A stretch of 64,000 nt of DNA, from the NCBI GenBank assembly GCA_017473865.1, contig JAFUJB010000016.1:1-64000 (forward strand). Reading direction: 5' to 3'. The notes under the pieces are model-generated. The model worked only from the letters and a program-made list of their open reading frames with translations, ran no database searches and was not told where the DNA came from. The first letter of the stretch is position 1. The number at the start of each line of letters is the position of its first letter. This DNA is from Clostridia bacterium (GTDB lineage: Bacteria > Bacillota > Clostridia > Oscillospirales > CAG-272). Position numbers and translations under genes: made by a program. Positions 1 through 8,150 of this stretch are shown here, one piece after another.

Positions 1-430
1 CCAGCTCCCTCGTCAGAGGGAGCCGAGAAAGAAAACGCTCTCGCGTTTTCTTGAAAAGGAGCGAGCAGTCAGGAGCTTCGCTCCAGAACACACACAAAAG
101 GACACTTTTAAAAAAGTGCCCTTTTGAATCCCTCAAAACTTTTCATAACGGCTTCGGCAATCCAAGTTGCAAGGTTTTTTTGCCCAACTTCGCTTTAAAC
201 GGGGCGTCGAGGACGTCGCCCCCTACAAATTAGGCATTATTGTCTCCGCAAACCCATAGGTCGTGCGGCGTTGCCGCCTTTGCTTTAAACGGGACGTCGA
301 AGGCGCCGTCCCCTACCAATTAGGCAATATTGCCTCTGCAAACCCAAGTTGCAAGGTTTCTTTGCCTACTTTCTTTCCTTAAAAGAAAGTAGGTGACGCG
401 CTTTTTTACAAAAAAGCGGGAGGTTTTTGA
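1..430. repeat. Mosaic intergenic repeat block R1
   Basis: No gene is supported here; the 60-codon frame at 51-233 lies wholly inside repeat modules. The block contains a hairpin CCTACTTTCTTT-loop-AAAGAAAGTAGG at 365-393, an A+T-rich hairpin with the GGGCACTTTT-type arm near 105-127, and two copies of a GC-rich module (near 190-260 and 280-345) that carry cgctttaaacggg, a cccctac motif and a short attaggcaata motif. Read on the minus strand, the block matches the block at 42225-42620 module by module, so the family occurs in both orientations. Confidence 0.8.
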
Positions 431-444
431 AAAACAATTTATTG

Positions 445-1080
445 TTACATTTTGTCGAATCTTTCGCCCGTTTTCTGCGCAAAAATTCTGCCCGCCGTAA
501 TTTCAGACAGTTTTTTGTTAAATGCGTCAAACTGAGGCGCTTTTATCGCCAATTTCAGCGTAACGCTGTCGCTATAGTCAATTCCGTCTTCGATTATGTC
601 GAAAAACTGACACTCGTATCTGATTTTCTCGTGATCGGCATAGGTGCATACTACGCTGAATTCCGCGTATTCCGTATAAGTTACTATTTTAGCATTTTCG
701 GCAGCACCCTTAGCCGCCGCCGTATATGCCCTGACAAGTCCGCCTTTGCCGAGCAGTATACCGCCGAAATAACGCGTAACCACAATGACGGCATCGGTAA
801 AGCCCGTCTTTCTTATTATGTCAAGCACGGGCATACCTGCAGTACCCGCCGGCTCGCCGTCGTCACTGTACCGTGTAGTATTCGTGTCCTTTATTACGTA
901 TGCGTAAACGTTGTGTCGCGCGTCAGAGTGTTTCTTTTTAATGGTGTTTACGAAATCAATAGCGTCTTTTTCTTCGGTTACCCTTTTTGCATAGCCGAGA
1001 AAGGTCGATTTGTCGATTACTATCTCGAAAAAACCCTCGCCCGCCAGCGTTGTATAAAGGTTTTCTGCTTTTTCTGACAT
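445..1080 (-). CDS. YigZ / IMPACT family protein
   Basis: A 211-residue protein of the YigZ/IMPACT (UPF0029) family, the usual length. The N-terminal IMPACT domain is clear: the segment with KSTFLGYAKRV, then KHSDARHNVYAYV, then DDGEPAGTAGMPVLD, and the VVTRYFGGILLGKGGLVRAY stretch typical of the family. A DUF1949-type C-terminal domain follows. The eukaryotic relative inhibits GCN2 activation; the bacterial role is not settled. The gene starts seven bases after the hflX stop, with AAGGAA overlapping the end of hflX as ribosome-binding site, so the two are probably cotranscribed and translationally coupled. Confidence 0.93.
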   Translation of the reverse strand: MSEKAENLYTTLAGEGFFEIVIDKSTFLGYAKRVTEEKDAIDFVNTIKKKHSDARHNVYAYVIKDTNTTRYSDDGEPAGTAGMPVLDIIRKTGFTDAVIVVTRYFGGILLGKGGLVRAYTAAAKGAAENAKIVTYTEYAEFSVVCTYADHEKIRYECQFFDIIEDGIDYSDSVTLKLAIKAPQFDAFNKKLSEITAGRIFAQKTGERFDKM

Positions 1081-1086
1081 AAAATT

Positions 1087-2391
1087 TTATTCCTTAATCA
1101 AATATTTTGACAGCATACCCTTGGTTTTTGAGTCGACGGTAGCCTTGAATCTTACGCCCTCGGCAAGATATTCCGTGTCAAGTATGACAGCGTTCTTATA
1201 CAGTACGTTAACAAGAGACTGGTCGTTGTGGGGAAAGAGGAATACTTCGTTTGTTTTTCCGTCGTTTACAAGCTGTTCTATGCGCTCAGTCAGCTTGTCA
1301 ATGCCTTGTCCCGTTACCGACGAGATAAAGAAAATATTGTTTTCTCCGCCGTCCTGTTTTATTTTAGGCAATACGTCAGTTTCGACGTCGCATTTGTTGT
1401 AGACGTAGAGTATGGGTTTGCCCGACGCGCCAAGCTCGTCAAGCAGTTTTTCGGTAACTGCAAGCTGATTGTGGCATTCGGGCTCCGACGCGTCGATCAT
1501 AACCAGTACGGCGTCTGAATAGACCACCTCGTCAAGAGTTGAACGGAACGCTTTTATAAGGTGGTGGGGAAGATTACGTATAAAGCCTACCGTGTCGGTA
1601 AGCAATATTTCGTTGCCCGAGGGCAGTTCATACTTTCGTGTAGTGGGGTCAAGAGTAGCAAAAAGCTTATTTTCTGCCAATATTCCTGCACCCGTAAGGT
1701 AGTTAAGGAAGGTACTCTTTCCTGCATTCGTATAGCCTGCGATGGCAATTTTATAGAGCCCCGATTTATCTCTCTGCTTTCTCTGTACGCTTCTGTTTTT
1801 TTCGAGCATTTCAAGCTCGGCTTCAAGTGCGTCCATACGGCGCTTAATATGTCTTTTGTCGCTTTCAAGCTTTGATTCGCCGGGGCCTCTTGTACCGATA
1901 CCGCCGCCCTGTCTTGAAAGCTGAGTGCCTTTACCCGTAAGACGCGGAGTGGTGTATTTAAGCAGAGCAAGCTCTACCTGCAATTTACCCTCTCCAGTCT
2001 TTGCGTGGAGCGCAAATATGTCAAGTATAAGCATACTGCGGTCAATAACGAGTATCTTGGTATCCTCGTCGTTGACCTCTTTTTCAATATTTCTTATCTG
2101 CGAGGGCGAAAGCTCGGTATCGAATACGACGAGGTCGGCATCGTTATTTTTGCAAAGTTCAGCCAACTCTTTTATTTTACCGCTTCCGATATAGGTAGCC
2201 GCCTCCGCAGACGGTTTTATCTGAGTCATTCTGGCGACACATACGCCGCCTGCCGTTTCGAGCAGTCTTTCAAGCTCGTCGAGCGAGACTTCGGCATCGT
2301 CCTTGTCGTCGCCTCTAAATATGGCGTTGACAAGTACGGCTTTTGTTAAATCTTCCGACTGTGTGTCGCTGAAAAGGTTAAGTTCGGGCAT
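1087..2391 (-). CDS. hflX: Ribosome-associated GTPase HflX
   Basis: A 434-residue GTPase of normal length for HflX, which splits stalled or stressed 70S ribosomes. The N-terminal HflX domain is followed by the glycine-rich linker GGGIGTRGPGESKLE, a predicted coiled coil (the DALEAELEMLEKNRSVQRKQR region) and the G domain with GYTNAGKS (G1), a DTVGFI (G3) and NKCD (G4). The start is supported by AGAGG a few bases upstream. It is followed by yigZ and lies downstream of rpmE, from which it is separated by an intrinsic terminator at 2421-2459. Confidence 0.96.
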   Translation of the reverse strand: MPELNLFSDTQSEDLTKAVLVNAIFRGDDKDDAEVSLDELERLLETAGGVCVARMTQIKPSAEAATYIGSGKIKELAELCKNNDADLVVFDTELSPSQIRNIEKEVNDEDTKILVIDRSMLILDIFALHAKTGEGKLQVELALLKYTTPRLTGKGTQLSRQGGGIGTRGPGESKLESDKRHIKRRMDALEAELEMLEKNRSVQRKQRDKSGLYKIAIAGYTNAGKSTFLNYLTGAGILAENKLFATLDPTTRKYELPSGNEILLTDTVGFIRNLPHHLIKAFRSTLDEVVYSDAVLVMIDASEPECHNQLAVTEKLLDELGASGKPILYVYNKCDVETDVLPKIKQDGGENNIFFISSVTGQGIDKLTERIEQLVNDGKTNEVFLFPHNDQSLVNVLYKNAVILDTEYLAEGVRFKATVDSKTKGMLSKYLIKE

Positions 2392-2420
2392 ATTATACCT
2401 CTGTTGTAATTAAAAATAGA

Positions 2421-2459
2421 AAGCAAAAAGGGTAAGATGCGCAGAATTACATCTTACCC
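2421..2459 (-). terminator. Terminator after rpmE
   Basis: A perfect 10-bp stem GGGTAAGATG / CATCTTACCC (2430-2439 and 2450-2459) with a 10-nt loop. On the minus strand it is followed by a CTTTTTGC run, which fits Rho-independent termination of rpmE before hflX. Confidence 0.85.
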
Positions 2460-2478
2460 GTTGTTAGTCCAAGGACAA

Positions 2479-2682
2479 TTATTTTGCCTTGTTCAAGCGC
2501 TGTTTGAATTTGTCAACACGGCCGCCTGCATCTACGAACTTCTGTTTGCCCGTAAAGAAGGGGTGGCACTTGGAGCAAATTTCAACACGCATATCGCCCT
2601 TTGTGGAACGAGTTTTTACTTCTGCGCCGCAAGCACACTTAATTGTGCATTCTTTATAATCGGGCTGAATAGCTGTTTTCAT
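2479..2682 (-). CDS. rpmE: 50S ribosomal protein L31 (zinc-binding form)
   Basis: A 67-residue L31. It has the C+ zinc ligands: a CxC pair at residues 16-18 (CACG) and a CxxC pair near 36-39 (CSKC), then the family [10 protein letters not shown] motif. The zinc form is normally the housekeeping copy, with Zur-controlled C- paralogues elsewhere in some genomes. An AGAGGT ribosome-binding site and a sigma-A promoter lie upstream, and a strong terminator follows, so it is probably monocistronic. Confidence 0.97.
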   Translation of the reverse strand: MKTAIQPDYKECTIKCACGAEVKTRSTKGDMRVEICSKCHPFFTGKQKFVDAGGRVDKFKQRLNKAK

Positions 2683-2726
2683 TGCACTGTACCTCTTTTA
2701 ATCAGTTTTTTTACATATTGCATTGT

Positions 2727-2755
2727 ATTATAACACAACAATTTTCATTTTTCAA
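2727..2755 (-). promoter_or_regulatory. Sigma-A promoter of rpmE
   Basis: On the minus strand TTGAAA (2755-2750), a 17-bp spacer and TATAAT (2732-2727) stand about 45 bp before the rpmE start. Confidence 0.7.
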
Positions 2756-2805
2756 TAGCAAACTGATTTTTTTTGAGAAAAAATGTTAATTTTTTTTGAA
2801 GGAGG

Positions 2806-2834
2806 TACAAAAAAGAAAAGAGGGGGTGTATAAT
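2806..2834 (+). promoter_or_regulatory. Possible promoter of the DUF2156 gene
   Basis: A perfect TATAAT at 2829-2834 with a weak TACAAA -35 at 17-bp spacing. A GGAGG at 2801-2805 has no start codon nearby and is probably fortuitous. Confidence 0.4.
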
Positions 2835-2870
2835 AACAGGGAAATAAACTGACAAAACGAGGTTTTATCG

Positions 2871-3761
2871 GTGAACAATACAGGTACAAAAAATAAAATA
2901 GAATGGAAGAAAATCGGCATTTCCGACAGGGAAGTATTTGAAAATACAGGAGAAAACGCCGAAGGAATCGCTATGTTTTCATTTGCGTCGATGTTCTTCT
3001 GGAAGGATTTTTACCATACTTCGTACAGCATAATAAACGGTAATATCGTAATGAGAGGATGCTCTGACGGATGCGACGACGTGGTGTATTTTCCTCGCGG
3101 ATTGCAAAACGACGTCAAAGACACCGTCGAACAAATAATAAACAGCGAAGGTAATACTATTTGCTTTATGCCCCTGACCGAGAGGACGGCAGAGACAATA
3201 AAAGAAGTATATCCTTTTTCAAAAATAAGCCTTATTGACGGCAAGTGCGAGTACGTTTATAATCAGTCCGACCTTGCGACCCTTTCGGGCAAGAAATACC
3301 ACCCAAAGAGAAACCATATCGCAAAATTCGACAAGAATTATACTTATGAGTATATTGAAATAAACGAAGAAAAAATACCCCTTCTCAGAGAATGTGCCAA
3401 GCATTTGTTTGAGAAGATTGAAAACAGTCCCGTAGATGAGTTTACGGCAATAAACACCGCAATCGACAATTTTGTACAGCTTAAGTTGCGGGCAGGTGTA
3501 ATTACTGTTGACGGAAATTACGTTGCTTATTCAATAGGCTCGTCGGTAAATAAGGACGTAGCCGACATACATTTTGAGAAGGCTGACCGTTCCTACGAGG
3601 GAAGCTATGCGAAGATAAATAACTGCTTTGCCGTTTACGCATTTGCCGACAAGAAATATCTTAACCGCGAGGAAGACCTCGGCATCGAGGGACTGCGTAA
3701 GGCGAAGCTGTCATATTATCCTGCGCATCTCAATCAGATGTACAAAATTGAATTGTTTTAA
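2871..3761 (+). CDS. DUF2156 (phosphatidylglycerol lysyltransferase-like) protein
   Basis: A 296-residue soluble protein of the DUF2156 type, related to the catalytic GNAT-fold domain of MprF. The segment with KKYHPKRNHIAKF and the later VAYSIGSSVNKDVADIHFEKA and GSYAKIN stretches are the parts I recognise. No membrane segment is seen, so it is unlike full MprF flippases. It starts with GTG at 2871; AACGAGG lies 9-10 bases upstream. It is monocistronic: the next gene has its own promoter at 3769. The acceptor and donor of the predicted aminoacyl or acyl transfer are unknown. Confidence 0.8.
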   Translation: MNNTGTKNKIEWKKIGISDREVFENTGENAEGIAMFSFASMFFWKDFYHTSYSIINGNIVMRGCSDGCDDVVYFPRGLQNDVKDTVEQIINSEGNTICFMPLTERTAETIKEVYPFSKISLIDGKCEYVYNQSDLATLSGKKYHPKRNHIAKFDKNYTYEYIEINEEKIPLLRECAKHLFEKIENSPVDEFTAINTAIDNFVQLKLRAGVITVDGNYVAYSIGSSVNKDVADIHFEKADRSYEGSYAKINNCFAVYAFADKKYLNREEDLGIEGLRKAKLSYYPAHLNQMYKIELF

Positions 3762-3768
3762 AAAACAC

Positions 3769-3797
3769 TTGCAATTTTTGTGCGTTTGTGTTATAAT
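3769..3797 (+). promoter_or_regulatory. Sigma-A promoter of the pheST T-box operon
   Basis: TTGCAA (3769-3774), a 17-bp spacer and TATAAT (3792-3797), directly upstream of the T-box leader. Confidence 0.8.
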
Positions 3798-3803
3798 GCG
3801 TAT

Positions 3804-4095
3804 TGCTTTTACAGCATTTAATAAAATATAGGTAACAAAATAAACGCATTGAAGAAGTTCAGCGTACCGGGAAATGACGTACACAGAGAGGTCTGCCAAA
3901 GGCTGTAAGCAGGCTTACGTTGACGGTTATGCATTTCGCTTCCGAGCGGAACGGGTGAAAATAACAGTAGTCCGTTACGGTGTAAGACGCCGTTATACGT
4001 CTTGTAAAGTGTTTGCTTTATGCATAAATAAAGGTGGTACCGCGGAACTTGTGCTTTCGTCCTTTGAGTTTTCAAAAGACGGGGGCATTTTATTT
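3804..4095 (+). promoter_or_regulatory. T-box leader, Phe specifier (TTC)
   Basis: A tRNA-sensing T-box riboswitch. Stem I has the AG-bulge sequence acagagag near 3881-3890. The lower stem pairs GAAG (near 3851-3855) with CTTC at 3939-3942, and TTC at 3935-3937 sits one base before that strand, where the specifier is expected. The antiterminator core AGGTGGTACCGCGG lies at about 4032-4045 and a terminator stem at 4058-4081 is followed by a U-rich run. Uncharged tRNA-Phe should allow read-through into pheST. Because the target genes are known, this leader fixes the reading register for the two other T-boxes in the window. Confidence 0.93.
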
Positions 4096-4181
4096 TTTAT
4101 TGTGTAGGTGGGCGAAGCCACCCACACGCTATCCAATTTCTTGTAAATAAAAAAATATCATATAAATCTGGAGTGAACAAA

Positions 4182-5219
4182 ATGAAAGAAAGATTAGACG
4201 CTTTGCTCCGCGACGGAGCAAAAAGAATTAATGAAGCAAAGAGTGAAATCGAGCTTCAGGAAGTAAAGGGCGCTCTTCTCGGAAAGCAGGGAGCGATTAC
4301 CGAGCTTCTCAAGGAGATACCCAAGCTTGACGTTGCATTGCGTCCCGAAATGGGTAAGGCAGTTAACCAAGTGAAAAATCTGCTTACGGAGCATATCGAA
4401 GGTAAAAGAGAGGAATTAAAGCTTAAGGCTTCGGAAATTCCCGCTGACTTCGACTATACTCTCCCCGGAAAAGAGCTTGCGCTCGGCGGACTTCACCCTA
4501 TTACGCAGATGTGCTACGATTTGAACGACGCGTTTCGTTCGATGGGCTTTGAAATATTCCACGGTCCCGAAATAACCAGCGAATATTTTGCATTCGACAA
4601 TCTTAATTTCCCGCCTAACCACCCCGCAAGAGAGAGTATGGATACGTATTGGCTTGAGGGACACGACAGCGGAGAAGCAAACGAAAAGCTTTGTCTGCGT
4701 CCCCACCTTACAGGCGGCAGCGTACGCTATATGCAGAAGCATAAGCCTCCCTACCGTTTCGTATACCCCGGCAGAGTTTACAGAAACGAAACTACCGATG
4801 CCCGTCACGAGAGAGCGTTCTTCCAGTATGAAGCGCTTATCGTTGACAAAGACCTTACTTTTACATCGGGCAAGGTTATGATTAAGAGCATACTTTCAAA
4901 AGTATTCGGACAGGACGTTCCCGTAAGAATGAGAGCGGGATTCTTCCCGTTCGTTGAACCCGGTTTTGAAATTGATATGGGCTGTCTTGTATGCGGCGGC
5001 AAGGGCTGCAGCGTATGTAAGCACGTAGGCTGGATAGAAATTATGCCCGGCGGCACACCCCATCCTAACGTACTTAAGGCGGCGGGTGTTGACCCCGATG
5101 AATACACGGGCTTCTATGTAAACATCGGTCTTGACCGACTTGTTATGATGCGTTACGGCGTTGACGACGTACGTCTGTTCCACGGCACAGACCTGCGCTT
5201 CCTCAACCAGTTCCGTTAA
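4182..5219 (+). CDS. pheS: Phenylalanyl-tRNA synthetase alpha subunit
   Basis: A 345-residue class II synthetase catalytic subunit of the PheRS heterotetramer, which charges tRNA-Phe. The N-terminal coiled-coil arm (residues about 1-85) precedes the catalytic core: the GFEIFHGPEI strand, motif 2 around GRVYRNETTDARHE and motif 3 near NIGLDRLVMMRYGV. I place the start at ATG 4182 because GGAG at 4170-4173 is 8 bases upstream; a GTG at 4173 lies inside that ribosome-binding site. pheT follows after 22 bases. Confidence 0.97.
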   Translation: MKERLDALLRDGAKRINEAKSEIELQEVKGALLGKQGAITELLKEIPKLDVALRPEMGKAVNQVKNLLTEHIEGKREELKLKASEIPADFDYTLPGKELALGGLHPITQMCYDLNDAFRSMGFEIFHGPEITSEYFAFDNLNFPPNHPARESMDTYWLEGHDSGEANEKLCLRPHLTGGSVRYMQKHKPPYRFVYPGRVYRNETTDARHERAFFQYEALIVDKDLTFTSGKVMIKSILSKVFGQDVPVRMRAGFFPFVEPGFEIDMGCLVCGGKGCSVCKHVGWIEIMPGGTPHPNVLKAAGVDPDEYTGFYVNIGLDRLVMMRYGVDDVRLFHGTDLRFLNQFR

Positions 5220-5241
5220 GGCATTAAGGAGGAAAACGAAA

Positions 5242-7680
5242 ATGAAATTATCGCTTAATTGGATAAAAGACTACGTAAAACTTCCCGAGGATATGGACCT
5301 TAATCAGCTTGCTTTTGACCTTACGATGTCAACTGTTGAGGTTGAAGGCGTACACGACCTCGGCAAGCAGTTTGACAATATTATTGTGGGCGTTATCAAA
5401 GAGGTGCTTCCTCACCCTAACGCTGACAAGCTCCGCGTTTGTAAGGTAGACGTCGGAACGGAAGACATAAAGGACATCGTCTGCGGAGGAAGTAATCTTG
5501 AAGCAGGTATGAAAGTCGTTGTTGCCGCTCCGGGTGCGATGGTGCGTTGGCACGGAGAGGGCGAACCCGTAGAAATCAAGAACGCAAAGCTGAGAGGCGT
5601 TGCAAGCTTCGGTATGATCTGCGCATCGGTAGAAGTCGGACTTGCCGACCTTTTCCCCGCAAACGAAGAACACGAGATAATGGACGTAAGTTATCTTGAC
5701 GTTGCGGCAGGCACTCCTCTTGCAAAGGCGCTTGACCTTGACGATATGATTCTCGAAATCGACAATAAGTCAATGACAAACCGCCCTGACCTTTGGGGAC
5801 ACTACGGTATTGCCCGCGAAATTGCGGCTCTCTATGACCTTCCCCTTGTTGAATTTGAAAAATATACAGCAGATACAAAAGAAGAATACGACGTAAGAAT
5901 TCTTGACGAAGAAAGATGCCCCAGATATATCGGCGCTAAAATTGAAGGACTCGGTGTAAAACCCTCGCCATTTGAAATGCAGAGCCGTATCTGGAGAGTC
6001 GGTATGCGTCCTATTAATGCGCTTGTAGACGTTACCAATTACGTAATGCTAGCGCTCGGTCAGCCTACCCACGTGTTTGACTCAAATCATATTATTGACC
6101 ATATAGAAGTGCGCAGAGCAAAGGACGGCGAAAAGCTTCAGCTTCTTAACGATAAGGCTCTTGAGCTTACTTCTGACGACCTCGTAATCGCAGATAAAGA
6201 GGGCGCAGTAGCTCTTGCGGGCGTTATGGGCGGAGCGAAAGACTCCGTACTTCCCGAAACAGACAGCGTTATCCTTGAAGTTGCAAACTTTGACTCAAAG
6301 GGCGTAAGAAGAACGGCACTCCGTTACGATAACCGTACCGAAGCGTCTTCACGTTACGAAAAGGCAATCGACCCCGAAAGATGCGACCTTGCACTTTCGC
6401 TCTGTATGCAGCTTTTTGCAGAGCTTTATCCCGAAATGAAGGTTACTGCTTTTAAGGACCTCTATCCCACAAAGCTCGTAAAGAAAGAAATAGACGTAGA
6501 TTTCGACTGGCTTGACAGAAGACTGGGCAAGCGTATTCCTCAGGAGATAGTCGCAAGAAAGCTCGGCACGATGGGCTATGAAGTTACGTTTACAGAAAAG
6601 GGTATGCACATAGTTGTTCCTACGTGGCGTTCAACGGGCGACGTATCCATTAAGGCTGACATTATGGAAGAAGTAGCTCGTATGTACGGCTATGAAAACT
6701 TCGAGCCTACACCTATTACGACAAGCTTCGACAGCGCGATTAATCAGCTTGATATGGACCTTGTCCGCAGAATAAAAGAATACCTCGCATTCCGTTGCAA
6801 TATGCAGGAAATATTCACGTATCCTTGGATGACAGATACTTTTGTAAACGCTATCCTTCCTAACACCGACGGCGTATTGGCTCTGTCGACACCTCCTTCG
6901 CCCTCTGAAAAGTACGTGCGTTCAACACTTTTGCCCAACATTTGTAAGGCAATCGTAAAGAACGAACACAGCTTCGACGAGTTTGCTATCTTTGAAGAAG
7001 CGCAGATATTTGCAGATAAGGAATATACGTCCGACTATGACGAAAAAGAAAAACTGCCCTACCAGCGTAAACACCTCGGCTGTGCTTTTGTAGGCAGACC
7101 TGATACCGTTCAGGATTTGTTCCGCAGAGCAAAGGGCGTAATCGGTATGATGTCGAGATACACTCACATGGAAGCTCTTACGTTTAAGAGGGAAGAAAAG
7201 CCCTACTGGGCAGACGAGACAGTATGGCTCAATATATATCTTGGCGAAAAGAAGATAGGCGATATGGCACTCCTTTCAAGAAAGGCGGCAATAGCTTGCG
7301 GAATCAAGGTTCTTTCGGCTGTGCTCGTTGAGCTTGATATGGACGAGCTTGTACCCTTGAAGTCGAGAACGAACAGATACGCGCCTATTCCCGAATTCCC
7401 CACGAACAGCTATGACCTCTCGTTCCTTGTTGACTCTATGGTCAAGTGGGAAGATATTTATAACGCTGTAGCGGGTAAGAAGACGGAAAATCTTCAGGAC
7501 GTACTGTTTATTGACGAATACAAGGGCAAGCAGGTACCCGAGGGCAAGAAGTCAATAACCATCAGACTTATTATAGGTTCAAATGAAAAAACGTTAACGG
7601 GCGCTGATATCGAGGCTGTTGCAAACAGCGCGGTAAAGAAGCTGACAAAGCAGCTCGGCGTTGACATCAGAATGGCATAA
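5242..7680 (+). CDS. pheT: Phenylalanyl-tRNA synthetase beta subunit
   Basis: An 812-residue beta subunit of normal length. The EMAP-like tRNA-binding domain comes first (IIVGVIKEVLPHPNADKL), then B3/4 editing, B5 and the C-terminal ferredoxin-fold anticodon-binding domain that begins near YAPIPEFPTNSYDLSFL. The start is ATG 5242, with AAGGAGG at 5226-5232; the open frame that begins earlier at 5161 overlaps pheS and has no ribosome-binding site. It is transcribed with pheS under the T-box. The next bases downstream are a repeat block rather than a gene. Confidence 0.97.
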   Translation: MKLSLNWIKDYVKLPEDMDLNQLAFDLTMSTVEVEGVHDLGKQFDNIIVGVIKEVLPHPNADKLRVCKVDVGTEDIKDIVCGGSNLEAGMKVVVAAPGAMVRWHGEGEPVEIKNAKLRGVASFGMICASVEVGLADLFPANEEHEIMDVSYLDVAAGTPLAKALDLDDMILEIDNKSMTNRPDLWGHYGIAREIAALYDLPLVEFEKYTADTKEEYDVRILDEERCPRYIGAKIEGLGVKPSPFEMQSRIWRVGMRPINALVDVTNYVMLALGQPTHVFDSNHIIDHIEVRRAKDGEKLQLLNDKALELTSDDLVIADKEGAVALAGVMGGAKDSVLPETDSVILEVANFDSKGVRRTALRYDNRTEASSRYEKAIDPERCDLALSLCMQLFAELYPEMKVTAFKDLYPTKLVKKEIDVDFDWLDRRLGKRIPQEIVARKLGTMGYEVTFTEKGMHIVVPTWRSTGDVSIKADIMEEVARMYGYENFEPTPITTSFDSAINQLDMDLVRRIKEYLAFRCNMQEIFTYPWMTDTFVNAILPNTDGVLALSTPPSPSEKYVRSTLLPNICKAIVKNEHSFDEFAIFEEAQIFADKEYTSDYDEKEKLPYQRKHLGCAFVGRPDTVQDLFRRAKGVIGMMSRYTHMEALTFKREEKPYWADETVWLNIYLGEKKIGDMALLSRKAAIACGIKVLSAVLVELDMDELVPLKSRTNRYAPIPEFPTNSYDLSFLVDSMVKWEDIYNAVAGKKTENLQDVLFIDEYKGKQVPEGKKSITIRLIIGSNEKTLTGADIEAVANSAVKKLTKQLGVDIRMA

Positions 7681-8110
7681 CCTACTTTCTTTTGGGGAAA
7701 GGCCGCCACGCGGCAGGGCCTATGGGTCTGCAGAGGCAATAATGCCTAAATTGTAGGGGACGACGCACACGAGAACCCCCAAAACTTACTTCGTGCGTTT
7801 CGGGGAACCCCTACCTCGACGCCCCGTTTAAAGCGAAGCGGGGAAAAGAAATCCTACAACACGGGTTTGCGTAAGCCGTAATGTATAATTAACATTGGTG
7901 GAAACGGGGGGTCGTGGGCGCCGACCCCTACCAAACTTACAGAACCCACAAGAAAAGTTTTTGCGATTTTAAAAGGGGCTTTTTGGCGCCACTCGGCAGG
8001 GATTATGGGTTTGCAGAGACAATAATGTTTCGATAAACCAATGTTGCAAAGTTTTTGCCCCGCTTTTTTCAAAAAGCGGGAGGGTTTCAGGGCAACGCCC
8101 TGACGGTATG
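7681..8110. repeat. Mosaic intergenic repeat block R2
   Basis: This 430-base gap has no supported gene. It starts with a degenerate copy of the cctactttctttt module and continues with the GC-rich module seen in R1 and R3. That module is interrupted at about 7767-7813 by a short element (cgaacccccaaaactt... ending ggggaaccccta) that recurs near 63200. Further on there are the gggtttgcagagacaataatg and ccccgcttttttcaaaaagcggg modules. Confidence 0.75.
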
Positions 8111-8121
8111 TACTCACACAA

Positions 8122-8150
8122 AAAAAGCATCCCGCTCGGGATGCTTTTTT
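8122..8150 (-). terminator. Terminator of citrate synthase
   Basis: AAAAAAGCATCCC, a 4-nt loop and GGGATGCTTTTTT form a symmetrical intrinsic terminator that can act on both strands. Its edge overlaps the citrate synthase stop codon. Confidence 0.9.

Noticed and set aside
51..233. A 60-codon frame in the first repeat block
   Set aside because: It is composed wholly of repeat modules and has no family resemblance or initiation signal.
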